IMG/VR virus record: IMGVR_UViG_3300047094_002116
Location: 1 to 51,400 of that record
Source: a virus
Strand: one strand, 5' to 3'
Length of the DNA stretch: 51,400 bases
Part shown: positions 9,489 to 18,653 of the stretch, piece after piece
Numbering within the stretch: position 1 is the stretch's first letter
Layout of the letters: each line of letters begins with the position of its first letter
Notes under the pieces: generated by a model
Database searches by the model: none
What the model saw: only the letters and a program-made list of their open reading frames with translations
What the model was told of the DNA's origin: nothing
Translations under genes and position numbers: made by a program

Positions 9489-9808
9489 TGGAACAATATT
9501 ACAACAGATACAAAGAGTTTTTAATCAACGGAGAACAGACCGTTGTACCATTTGTTCCATTACCATCTAAAGGGACCGATCAGAGATATATTTATAAAAC
9601 CGCTGTGAGTAGATTGGATAAAATATCACAACAATACTATAACACCCCCTTTTTTGGTTGGTTAATTTTACAAGCTAATCCACAATTTGGAGGGTTAGAA
9701 TGGAATATTCCTGACAATTCAATAATAACCATTCCGTTTCCTTTGGTATCATCTCTTCAAGATTACCAAAACGAGTTAAACAACTATTTCTTATATTATG
9801 GCAGATAA
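9488..9808 (+). CDS. Baseplate wedge protein gp53-like with LysM-like fold
   Basis: A 106-residue protein that looks like T4 gp53, a wedge component with a LysM-like fold. The YNTPFFGWLILQANPQF segment followed by WNIPDNSIITIPFP matches the LysM pattern (a helix, then a turn of the xxLxxGxxIxIP type). In T4, gp53 joins wedges around the hub. The start codon shares its A with the upstream stop, and the end overlaps the following gene by 11 bases. The three genes 4578-16331 therefore form a tightly coupled hub/baseplate unit. Confidence 0.65.
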   Translation: MEQYYNRYKEFLINGEQTVVPFVPLPSKGTDQRYIYKTAVSRLDKISQQYYNTPFFGWLILQANPQFGGLEWNIPDNSIITIPFPLVSSLQDYQNELNNYFLYYGR

Positions 9809-12800
9809 TCTTTCAAGAGTTAATGAAGATGTATTTGTTGTTCAGAGTTACGACAATATCCTTTTGGTTGACCCAAACAAAGTAATTAACCAAGACGGAC
9901 AAGTCAGGGAGAGAGGTATAAGACAAGAAGATTTTGTAATGTATGCGAATCTAGAAGCTCAAATGTTACCGAGAACCAAGCTTATCCAGGGGCAAGCACA
10001 AGATGACGGAATACAGACTCAAGTGTTAGCGTCTATAAATTTTTTGAGACCTGGAGGAAAGACCTTTTTAGACAACACTTATACAGATCAATTTACGGGG
10101 TTAAACTCTTTGATCGGTGAAGGCATCAATCAACCTAGTATTCAACAAATAAGTAAACCAAATAAATCATCTGAATTTTATTATGCTCAAAACACAATAA
10201 ATAAACAAGACACGGGTCTTTTGGGTATTGAAAGTATTGCGATAAAAAACACGAGATCATTCACACCTACAGTGGATATGGTTTTGATAGACACACACGG
10301 TAGAGCTTTATTTGAAAAAGGTGAAAATTCAGAGTATGCTTTTTTCTTTAATTTACCATATCCGACGTTTTATTTAACAATCAAAGGGTATTATGGTAAA
10401 GCTATTAAATACCAATTGATTCTCACCAAATTTTCGGCAGCATTTGAATCAGCGACAGGCAACTACAGAATTACATTACAATTTTATTCATACAAGTATA
10501 CGGTTCTTGCAGAAACACAAATAGGTGCTTTGTTTGCAACACCATTTATGTACGCTAGTGATTTCAAAATAACAACAGAACAATCACCATCAATCTCGGC
10601 ATCTCAAGTTTCAGTTGGTAATGACAAAAAAACAGCAATAAATGTAAGAACTACTCGTGGTCGACAATTTATATCAGATGTGTATAAAAAATACAAGTCG
10701 CTAGGTTTATTAGATCCTGATTTCCCAGAAGTTTCTTTTCCTGAATTTAGAGCACAACTCCAATCATTACAGAAAAATTTAGAAACAACTTTTGGACAAT
10801 CAGATTTTACACCACTAACAAACGCGGATGAATATTTCGAAATACTACAAACATTCAGAACGGCTATTACAGATCCCACAACAGAGTCTAGTTGGTTCAG
10901 AAAATACATTGACACCGATAAACTATTTATTCTTAACCAAGTTAATAATAAACCCCAAACTCAAGTTTGGATTTTGAATCAACAAACAAGATCCAATAGT
11001 CAATTTGTCGAAAACGCACTTACTGAGTTACAACAAATTGTAACAAAATACAAAAGTGTTTTACAAAAAAACTCAACGTTTGGAGTTGGTGGAACTTTTA
11101 CAGTAGAGAAGTTAAGATATACTAGTCAAATAAAGACAATAGAACAAATAGATGCCTCGAAGAGTAAAGATAAGGCTCTAGTTCAAGAAAATAGTTTTGT
11201 TAAACTATTAAATGCAAATGATATTGACTGGATTGCAACTTACGAGGCGAGGTACAAAAGAAAACCGTTGAACGAGTTGGAATGGACAACACTTAGAAAT
11301 GAAGAAACACAATTTTTTCAAACTATTTTGGATGAAACATTAAAAGATGTCAAGTTCCCAAATTATACGTTTGTTTTTTCAGATGGTGTGGGACAATTTG
11401 AAGAAATAATCGATAAAACTTTCGGTGAGCTACAAAAACAAAGATCGATTGTAATTGAAAAACTATCTCTTTTTTTATCAAAAAAAATAGAAGGACCGAA
11501 TGGTTTAGGATTCAAACCTACTATGAGAAATGTAATGGGTATTATTTTTGCCTCTGTGGAGGCCTTTTATAGGTTATTGAATCTCGTACATAAGGATGCT
11601 TGGTCACAAAGAAATAACCCTTTAAAAAAATTGGCTTGTTATGGTCAAGGAAACGATGGGGTTTCACCTGATATCAAAAACAACAATAAAGATGTTAATC
11701 AAAACAACCTAGTTAATCAGGAGGTTTATCCATGGCCTTTGTATTTAACCAAACAGATAGAAAAAGATGGGAAACAGAATTATGTTGTAATGTATCCTGG
11801 CGAACAATCAGAGTTACAAAGGACAAGAGCGTCTGATTATCAGATTTGGCCTGAAGTCCAATTCGTTGAAGAATATATCAGAGGGATAACCAAAAGTTAT
11901 CAAAGCGAATCTCAACAATCGGGCAACTTAAGTGAAAATGATATCGGACGAATAATCAATAGGATTACAGTTAATGCGGTTGAATTTCCAACAAGTAATG
12001 CTATACTAAGTGACTTACAAGATGTAAAGTTCCTATATGAAATATATGAGAGAGTACTTTTACAAACCTTTTGGGATCGACTATCAAGACCTAATGCTGA
12101 GAAAGTTGGTATTATTGATAGTTTGTCTGAAATGGAACTGATAAATATTCGAAATGCATTGAATTCATTTTCTAACCCATTAATTACAAAATTATTAAAG
12201 AACACCGCTTTTAGTTCTGCAAATTATTTACAAGTTTTGAGAAACATATCGAACGAGGGGGTTGGTATTTCATGGCAACAATTTATAAGAGGAATTTTTA
12301 CATCTGATTATTTAAGAGCAAAAACACAAAAAGATTTTTCTATTTTATCTGTAGCAACAATTAGTTCAGGTGCCCAGAATTCAAGCAAAGATACAAGTAT
12401 ATTGAAAAATGTCCAAGAGTTTATTAAGAGTAGTTCATCAAACACAACTGATTTATTGGATTTGTATCCGTTTGTAGATAATTCTTGGGTACAACAAAAT
12501 CTATCTAATGTAAATAATAATTCATCGTACAATAGTACTACACGGAGTTTGTTTTTGAACGATACTCTAAATTACATTACTAATTTTCAAACTATTGCAA
12601 ACACCGAAAACAATATTAACAGACCATTTGTTAACAATTCTTATTTGTCCTTCACAGAACCTAATATTGTAATTTCTAATTTTCCACAACAAATCGGGTC
12701 TAATAATTTTGTGGACTTTAACACATACTACACAGAAAACAGAACTTTATCTAAATTTGCAATCACAGAAGGTTCTTTAAGTTATAATGGAAATACAGGT

Positions 12801-15800
12801 AATCTCACACCAAATCAAACGGTATCAATGTTGAATACCCCGTATTTTACAAACGCATTTATCGAAGGTGTACAAAACGATAGAAATGACATTCAGTATC
12901 CATATCTAAAAGCCGCATATCTATTTTTGAATAGTTTACCATTATCCACTTTGAGGGAACCTCTCAAAGACATCGTAGACGTAACATCTAATGTTAACAA
13001 TGTTTCTAAGGATTATTTATTTGCAACACTGACAAAGTTTGGTGCTATACATAGATTACCTTATGCATGGGTCTTAAAATATGGTTCCATATGGCACCGA
13101 TATAAAAAGTATGTTGAGTCTGGGATCGACATTTTAGATTCTGTGTGGAAAAATGTGGATGTGGGGCAAATATATTATCCAACAACAAACAGTTTACAAC
13201 ATCAATATGTTACAAAAAATTTGTATGGTAGTGGAATTACAATATACGCTCAAACAGAAATTTTGAATCCATTTTCAATTGAATCAATTCAGAAAAAGTA
13301 TGTTGGATTTTATCCGTCACTTGTAAATGATGTTTTATTCTTTTATACTGGGTTAGACTTTTTGACTGGTTATACAAATAATGATTTAGATAACTTTGTT
13401 GATGAAGGTTTAAACATTGGAGCTACAGACGCAACAATGAGAGAGGGAATTGGGTTCGATCCTAATTTCATAAATCGTAACGCTTCTTTGGATTTTCAGG
13501 GTTGGTTTATGACCTTCAATACTAAAACATCCGCAAAATTCAATACCACTGCTCGAAACAAAACTATAGTTTTACCTAGTTTTGGTACTAATTACAATCA
13601 AGTAAAGTACGAGTGTTTCAAGAATAACGGAACAAGGTTGATTATGTCACAACCAATTTTAAACAACACGGCAGTTAACGATGGGTCAATTAGATTTTTC
13701 TGGGGAGCCCCGAATTTTGGGTATTTCGACAGTAGTAGTATTACAAAACCAGCATACAATGAATATATCAATTTAATACGACCATCCAATGATAATAGTA
13801 ATGCGTTCGAAATGTCAAATAAGTATTCAAACATTGAAGAAATTTTTGGTGTTTTTAAGACAGAAATATTGGATGAATTCGAAACAGAATTTTTAAATTT
13901 TTCTAGGTCTACTCGACAATTTAATAGTCAAGAACTTTTGTCTGATGATTTTGTAAACAGATCATTCCAACAAGTTTTTGCAAATTGTTTAGTTGTTGAT
14001 GAAGTTTCTAAAGAACTGACACAAACAAATTATGTGAATACTTGTGTAACAAAACAAGGTAAGGTATTAACAGAGGCCATACAAAAATTCTTAAATTATA
14101 ATATTGCTTTCAAATTTGGCAACCCAGGAAATTTTGATAGAAAGTTATTTGGAAGTGTCACTACAGACGATAGGTATAGAGTTTTTGATGGATACGATTT
14201 TTCTCCATATGTACTTGGATCTTTACCAGGGGATGGATCGGGAATTAGTTTAGTTCAATCAGAATTAAACAATCCAGAGTCGTGGAAAACCTTGAAGACT
14301 TATGTTGGATTCGCAAGTGTAGATGGTATGAAGTATAGTGACAATGGAAGTTATATTACAGATTTTTTTATCACTATGAATGTGGGGTTTACACCTGAGA
14401 ACATACAAATAGTTGCACCACTCGTAAAAATATTTGCGACACAAAAACTAGGAGAACCGTTTAACAATTATACAAGAAGTGATTTCGTTACAGAAATAAA
14501 TGATTTTTATACCACAAAAAATAATTTCTTGAATTTAGTTTTAAATTCACTTTTCAACCTATTACAAAAACAATTACCCCAAGTAGAAGAATCAACAGTG
14601 AAACCTCTATTAACTGCAATCGACGGGGTTCAACCTAAAATTGAGTTATATCAAGCATTCAAGTCTTTTAATGACAAATGGATAGCTGGCGCTAATTTTG
14701 ACGAAAAAACGATATTTGAGGAAGTTTTATTTTTAGACAGAGCAAACAGAGATGTTGGAGATGTTCTTGTAGATCCATTTAAATTACTAGAATTCTTTAA
14801 TTCTTATGCGAGTTTAGACGCACGCGTTATTGATTTTGTCAGTAAAATTTTAGTTGACAATAAATTTTTTATGATGCCAATACCTGCCTACATTAATTGG
14901 TGGGGTCAAGGTGAAGTCCGAAATGGTGTTGAACCAAAATCTCAAACGGTTGAAGACATTGCAAATAATTTATTCGGGATATACAATAATGTAGATACAC
15001 GTGATTCCAAACCAGCATTTTTGTGTTATTATGTTGGAAATCCAAGCGAACATTTGGATTTGAATCAGAACTCAAATTATGGATGGAGATCGGATGGTTT
15101 TGATTTTGCAAACCAATCTCAAAATAGTTTGGCAACCACAAACACTAAACAAAATTGGGCAAACACAAATAGGGTGGTTGGTTTTAATGTGGATTTTGGA
15201 ACTCGTAATCAAAGTATATTTAGTTCCATTAATTTGGATCAAAATCTCGGGGCATCTACCACTGAAGCAAATAAGGTAATTACAGAAATGGCAGCACAAG
15301 CGGGTGGATTAAGAACAAGTTTAGGTAGTGTAAGTCTATACAATCTTTATAAGACAAGGAGTTATAATGTACGAGTTGAAGCTTTGGGATGTGCACTTAT
15401 CCAACCTACCATGTATTTCAATTTACGATATGTACCCATGTTTAATGGTGCATACCAAATACAATCAGTAGAACATAGAATAGAAGCAGGCTCTTTTAAA
15501 ACATATTTCGAGGGAATAAGAATGCCTTTTTATTCATTAGCTAAAATTGACAAACAACTTTTATCAATCAATAACAACTTATTAAGCGAATTAGTTCAAC
15601 AAGTTAGAAGATTGAAACAATCGAGCGCACTAACAACTGAAACTACAAACAATATAAGTATAGTAAACTCAATTCAAACAAACCTTCGTTATACTACCGC
15701 TCAACCCATATTTTGTGACGCAAGTATACGAAGTTCAGAGTTACCATATAAAAATTGGGAAGGTACTGAAGGGTTTGTATCTGGAATCACCTATGCTAAT

Positions 15801-16331
15801 TTTAGTAACATTTTGAAACAAAAAACTACAGACCCAAGAGTAAGAGCAATGGTATTCTACACCGCATACAATAATGGACATGACGACAACCAATTTATTA
15901 CGTTCAACTACGACCTAGGAGGTACCCCGTTAGGTGGATACCCAATACCAAACATAAGTTATGGCGGATTGAATAGTTACATGTCAGATGTTTATACTTG
16001 TAAACAATTTCCAAATGGTGGTAGAGTTCCATTCGCTACCTTTGCAAGTTTTGAAAAATCAATTGAGTTTATCAAAAACTTGTATTTTACAACAAATAGT
16101 AACAATCTTTTAATACCTGATACTAAAATTGGTTATAATAATAAGTGGGTAACTGAAGCAGATTATGTTGAAAATATGTTAAACCTTTGGGCTTACTATT
16201 GGCCAAGAAAAAGATTCCAAACTTCAGAAGATTTCCAAAAATGGAAAACGAATAATACGGATCAGACAGAAACATTTGCAAAAGTAGGAAAGGAAGTTTA
16301 TCAAAAACTTAAACAATTTAAGTTGATTTAA
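9798..16331 (+). CDS. Giant baseplate hub protein with possible C-terminal murein hydrolase
   Basis: A 2177-residue protein, far larger than T4 gp27 (about 390) or gp5 (about 575). Residues about 150-260 contain a hub-like beta domain with PYPTFYLTIKGYYGKAIKY. Residues about 1855-1910 carry the segment FNGAYQIQSVEHRIEAGSF leading to a final IRMPF, typical of gp27/gpD-type hub proteins. The last 170 residues (about 2010-2177) form a separate domain with DPRVRAMVFYTAYNNG, FNYDLGG and RVPFATFASFEKSIEFIKNL, similar in outline to glucosaminidase or lysozyme domains that open peptidoglycan. The catalytic residue could not be fixed. The middle 1500 residues are unassigned beta-rich, Asn-rich sequence. 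Confidence 0.6.
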   Translation: MADNLSRVNEDVFVVQSYDNILLVDPNKVINQDGQVRERGIRQEDFVMYANLEAQMLPRTKLIQGQAQDDGIQTQVLASINFLRPGGKTFLDNTYTDQFTGLNSLIGEGINQPSIQQISKPNKSSEFYYAQNTINKQDTGLLGIESIAIKNTRSFTPTVDMVLIDTHGRALFEKGENSEYAFFFNLPYPTFYLTIKGYYGKAIKYQLILTKFSAAFESATGNYRITLQFYSYKYTVLAETQIGALFATPFMYASDFKITTEQSPSISASQVSVGNDKKTAINVRTTRGRQFISDVYKKYKSLGLLDPDFPEVSFPEFRAQLQSLQKNLETTFGQSDFTPLTNADEYFEILQTFRTAITDPTTESSWFRKYIDTDKLFILNQVNNKPQTQVWILNQQTRSNSQFVENALTELQQIVTKYKSVLQKNSTFGVGGTFTVEKLRYTSQIKTIEQIDASKSKDKALVQENSFVKLLNANDIDWIATYEARYKRKPLNELEWTTLRNEETQFFQTILDETLKDVKFPNYTFVFSDGVGQFEEIIDKTFGELQKQRSIVIEKLSLFLSKKIEGPNGLGFKPTMRNVMGIIFASVEAFYRLLNLVHKDAWSQRNNPLKKLACYGQGNDGVSPDIKNNNKDVNQNNLVNQEVYPWPLYLTKQIEKDGKQNYVVMYPGEQSELQRTRASDYQIWPEVQFVEEYIRGITKSYQSESQQSGNLSENDIGRIINRITVNAVEFPTSNAILSDLQDVKFLYEIYERVLLQTFWDRLSRPNAEKVGIIDSLSEMELINIRNALNSFSNPLITKLLKNTAFSSANYLQVLRNISNEGVGISWQQFIRGIFTSDYLRAKTQKDFSILSVATISSGAQNSSKDTSILKNVQEFIKSSSSNTTDLLDLYPFVDNSWVQQNLSNVNNNSSYNSTTRSLFLNDTLNYITNFQTIANTENNINRPFVNNSYLSFTEPNIVISNFPQQIGSNNFVDFNTYYTENRTLSKFAITEGSLSYNGNTGNLTPNQTVSMLNTPYFTNAFIEGVQNDRNDIQYPYLKAAYLFLNSLPLSTLREPLKDIVDVTSNVNNVSKDYLFATLTKFGAIHRLPYAWVLKYGSIWHRYKKYVESGIDILDSVWKNVDVGQIYYPTTNSLQHQYVTKNLYGSGITIYAQTEILNPFSIESIQKKYVGFYPSLVNDVLFFYTGLDFLTGYTNNDLDNFVDEGLNIGATDATMREGIGFDPNFINRNASLDFQGWFMTFNTKTSAKFNTTARNKTIVLPSFGTNYNQVKYECFKNNGTRLIMSQPILNNTAVNDGSIRFFWGAPNFGYFDSSSITKPAYNEYINLIRPSNDNSNAFEMSNKYSNIEEIFGVFKTEILDEFETEFLNFSRSTRQFNSQELLSDDFVNRSFQQVFANCLVVDEVSKELTQTNYVNTCVTKQGKVLTEAIQKFLNYNIAFKFGNPGNFDRKLFGSVTTDDRYRVFDGYDFSPYVLGSLPGDGSGISLVQSELNNPESWKTLKTYVGFASVDGMKYSDNGSYITDFFITMNVGFTPENIQIVAPLVKIFATQKLGEPFNNYTRSDFVTEINDFYTTKNNFLNLVLNSLFNLLQKQLPQVEESTVKPLLTAIDGVQPKIELYQAFKSFNDKWIAGANFDEKTIFEEVLFLDRANRDVGDVLVDPFKLLEFFNSYASLDARVIDFVSKILVDNKFFMMPIPAYINWWGQGEVRNGVEPKSQTVEDIANNLFGIYNNVDTRDSKPAFLCYYVGNPSEHLDLNQNSNYGWRSDGFDFANQSQNSLATTNTKQNWANTNRVVGFNVDFGTRNQSIFSSINLDQNLGASTTEANKVITEMAAQAGGLRTSLGSVSLYNLYKTRSYNVRVEALGCALIQPTMYFNLRYVPMFNGAYQIQSVEHRIEAGSFKTYFEGIRMPFYSLAKIDKQLLSINNNLLSELVQQVRRLKQSSALTTETTNNISIVNSIQTNLRYTTAQPIFCDASIRSSELPYKNWEGTEGFVSGITYANFSNILKQKTTDPRVRAMVFYTAYNNGHDDNQFITFNYDLGGTPLGGYPIPNISYGGLNSYMSDVYTCKQFPNGGRVPFATFASFEKSIEFIKNLYFTTNSNNLLIPDTKIGYNNKWVTEADYVENMLNLWAYYWPRKRFQTSEDFQKWKTNNTDQTETFAKVGKEVYQKLKQFKLI

Positions 16332-16344
16332 TTCAATATCAATA

Positions 16345-16351
16345 TATTTAT
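16345..16351 (+). promoter_or_regulatory. TATTTAT motif, candidate late promoter
   Basis: TATTTAT 12 nt before the ATG at 16364, in the short gap after the giant hub gene. Confidence 0.4.
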
Positions 16352-16363
16352 TGAAAAAAGATT

Positions 16364-16588
16364 ATGGAACTACAAAATATTTTAGACAATTATTTGGGTA
16401 AAAGAACACGTTATACCCAAAAACAAGTAGCAAATGGCTTTAGTGAGGTTTGCGATTTAGATACAGGTGACTGTTATACTGTTAGAGAAAGAGACGGATT
16501 AATTGAGAGAGTTGACAATACAATGAGAACAAATAAAAAAATCCAAGTAGAAACATCTCACGGAATTAAACAATTATTAAATGGATAA
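16364..16588 (+). CDS. Small hypothetical protein
   Basis: A 74-residue soluble protein with two Cys residues in the segment VCDLDTGDCY and a beta-rich middle (CYTVRERDGLIERVD). Its ATG follows an A-rich leader and a TATTTAT motif, and the next gene starts 3 nt after its stop. I do not recognise the family. Its position between hub genes and the terminator at 17303 suggests a small virion or assembly factor, which is inference only. Confidence 0.6.
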   Translation: MELQNILDNYLGKRTRYTQKQVANGFSEVCDLDTGDCYTVRERDGLIERVDNTMRTNKKIQVETSHGIKQLLNG

Positions 16589-16591
16589 CAT

Positions 16592-17278
16592 ATGTCTATA
16601 GAAAAAAAAATTCTTCAAGAAATCAGACGCCATCACCAAATTAACAAATATGTGACGGAACAAGAAGTTGCACCTGATGCAGCACCACCAATTCTAGATC
16701 CTAATGCCCCACCACCTGTAGATCCAATGGCGGGGGGTCAAACTCCACCACTCGGTGCTACAGACCCTATGCTCCCACAAGAGGCTCCACCACCTGAAGT
16801 TATTGATGTATCTCAAGATGACGAAGTTGAGAAAATAGGTTCTGAAGGTCAAACTGAGGAAACAGAATCAGGAACCGAGGAACTCGAGATTACGGATCTA
16901 GTAAATGCTCAAAAGGATATACAAAGTAAACAAGAAGAATACTTTGATAGGATGTTTAAACAATTAGACACACTTCAATCGAAAGTAGGTGAGATGGATC
17001 AGTTAATTGATAAAATCAATTCCTTGGAAACAAAAGTTGAAAAATACAGACCCAAAACCGCTCAAGAAAAATTAGAATTGAGAAGTTTGGATTCAGGCCC
17101 ATTCAACCAAAAGTTGACAGATTTTTTTGATGAAAAAGAGGAAGACCTTGAAAAGTCAGGAAAAAATGAGTATATTCTGACATCAGACGAAGTAGAAAAC
17201 ATTGTACCATCAGAAGTTAAAAAAAGTTTTGATATTACTCTACCTACACCTGATACAAATTTCAGATCCTATTATTGA
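16592..17278 (+). CDS. Hypothetical Pro-rich, acidic coiled-coil protein
   Basis: A 228-residue protein with three parts. The first is a short basic helix (residues 1-20). Residues about 25-70 form a Pro/Ala-rich disordered stretch with PPP repeats. An acidic Glu/Thr stretch then leads into a coiled coil (about 105-155) with heptads such as FKQLDTLQSKVGEMDQLIDK. The C-terminus is acidic and ends FRSYY. There are no enzyme motifs or membrane segments. It is the last gene before a rho-independent terminator and is probably co-transcribed with the gene at 16364. A scaffold or virion linker role is possible but the family is unknown to me. Confidence 0.6.
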   Translation: MSIEKKILQEIRRHHQINKYVTEQEVAPDAAPPILDPNAPPPVDPMAGGQTPPLGATDPMLPQEAPPPEVIDVSQDDEVEKIGSEGQTEETESGTEELEITDLVNAQKDIQSKQEEYFDRMFKQLDTLQSKVGEMDQLIDKINSLETKVEKYRPKTAQEKLELRSLDSGPFNQKLTDFFDEKEEDLEKSGKNEYILTSDEVENIVPSEVKKSFDITLPTPDTNFRSYY

Positions 17279-17302
17279 TTTTTTCACATTTTATCGTATA
17301 TT

Positions 17303-17330
17303 AAAAGGGTTATTAAACCCTTTTTTTTTT
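17303..17330 (+). terminator. Rho-independent terminator before replication genes
   Basis: A 9-bp perfect stem (aaaagggtt 17303-17311 with aaccctttt 17316-17324), a 4-nt loop and T residues to 17330. It ends the tail operon and isolates the gp32-like gene that follows. Confidence 0.85.
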
Positions 17331-17360
17331 TATTCACTATTTTAAATTTCTAAAAACAAC

Positions 17361-18191
17361 ATGATGAGTTCATTAGACGCCGTTTTGGCACAGTACGAGA
17401 AAAACCACTCAGGTGATGGTTTATCTCAAGAGGAAAAAATGAAGAAATACTTCGCTTGTATCCTCCCACAAAATTCCTCAACAGGACAAAAAAGAGTACG
17501 AATTCTCCCTACCAAAGATGGTTCGTCCCCATTCAAAGAAGTTTACTACCATGAACTTCAAGTCGGTGGAAAATGGGTAAAACTGTATGACCCAGGTAAA
17601 AATGATAATGAGAGGTCTCCTTTGAACGAGCTCTACGAAGAGTTGAGGTCTACAGGAAAAGAGTCAGATAAAGAGTTGGCGAAACAATATAATTCAAGAA
17701 AGTTTTATATTGTAAAAGTCATCGATCGTGATGCTGAAGAAGAGGGTGTAAAGTTTTGGAGGTTCAAACACAACTACAAAAATGATGGGATTCTTGATAA
17801 GATCATTCCTATTTGGAGACAAAAGGGTGATATCACAGACTCCGAAAAAGGTCGAGATTTAATTATTGAGATGGCAAAACAAAAAACACCCAAAGGTGCG
17901 GAGTATACCGCAATCCAAACCATCATGCATGATGACCCTAGCCCACTACACACTGATCCAAAAATCAAAGAAGAGTGGATTAAGGATGAACTAACGTGGA
18001 ATGATGTATACTCTAAAAAACCAGTCGAGTATCTTGAAGCAATTTCAAGAGGAGAAACACCACGTTGGGACTCTAATGCTAATAAGTACGTTTACGGAGA
18101 TTCAACTGAATCACAAACAAGTATGGGCGGTGCGTCATCCTATGAAGATCCACAAATGAACGCTGATCCAGACGAAGATCTTCCTTTCTAA
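17361..18191 (+). CDS. Single-stranded DNA-binding protein, T4 gp32-like
   Basis: Coats single-stranded DNA during replication and recombination and would work with the UvsX and gp41 proteins encoded next to it. The 276 residues have the gp32 layout: an N-terminal helical part, an OB-fold core with RVRILPTKDGSSPFKEVYYH and RKFYIVKVIDRDAEEEGVKFW, and an acidic C-terminal tail ending DPDEDLPF, the usual partner-binding tail of SSB proteins. T4 gp32 holds a zinc ion through a Cys/His cluster; here the core has only one Cys, so the zinc site seems absent. Either of two adjacent ATGs could be the start. A terminator lies just upstream, so the gene has its own transcription start. Confidence 0.8.
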   Translation: MMSSLDAVLAQYEKNHSGDGLSQEEKMKKYFACILPQNSSTGQKRVRILPTKDGSSPFKEVYYHELQVGGKWVKLYDPGKNDNERSPLNELYEELRSTGKESDKELAKQYNSRKFYIVKVIDRDAEEEGVKFWRFKHNYKNDGILDKIIPIWRQKGDITDSEKGRDLIIEMAKQKTPKGAEYTAIQTIMHDDPSPLHTDPKIKEEWIKDELTWNDVYSKKPVEYLEAISRGETPRWDSNANKYVYGDSTESQTSMGGASSYEDPQMNADPDEDLPF

Positions 18192-18203
18192 GATTAGAAA
18201 AAA

Positions 18204-18650
18204 ATGAAAAAAGTATACATTGCTTCAGACCACGCAGGGGTAGATTTGAAAGAACTACTTGTGAAAAGATTACAGTCGGATGGTTTAGATGTTGAGGATC
18301 TAGGTCCTAACACCTATGATGCGGTCGACTACCCAGACTTCGCTCACAAAGTATCCAAGAAAATCTCAAATGAACCTGAGAATTTTGGAATACTCCTGTG
18401 TGGATCTGGTAATGGTGTATCAATTACATCCAACAAATGGGCAAATGTTAGAGCGGCAGTTTGTTGGAACTCTGAGACGGCATCTCTAGCAAGGTTACAC
18501 AACAATGCAAACATATTGTGTATACCTGCTAGATTCGTCTCTGTAGAAGATGCTATCGATATTTTGGATTATTTTATGGAAACCAAATTCGAAGGTGGAA
18601 GACACGAAAGAAGAGTCAACAAAATTCACATACCAACACATTTAATTTAA
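18204..18650 (+). CDS. rpiB: Ribose-5-phosphate isomerase B (RpiB/LacAB family)
   Basis: Interconverts ribose 5-phosphate and ribulose 5-phosphate in the pentose phosphate pathway, feeding ribose to nucleotide synthesis. The 148 residues are full length. Family residues are visible: Asp9-His10 (IASDHAG), the catalytic Cys66 in LLCGSGNG, the ring-opening His99 in RLHNNANIL, Arg110 in PARF, and the phosphate-binding Arg residues near 133-137 (GGRHERR). It sits 12 nt after the gp32-like gene and 3 nt before uvsX. It is therefore expressed with replication genes and probably supports ribonucleotide supply for NrdA/NrdB. It is an auxiliary metabolic gene, likely acquired from a host. Confidence 0.85.
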   Translation: MKKVYIASDHAGVDLKELLVKRLQSDGLDVEDLGPNTYDAVDYPDFAHKVSKKISNEPENFGILLCGSGNGVSITSNKWANVRAAVCWNSETASLARLHNNANILCIPARFVSVEDAIDILDYFMETKFEGGRHERRVNKIHIPTHLI

Positions 18651-18653
18651 GTT

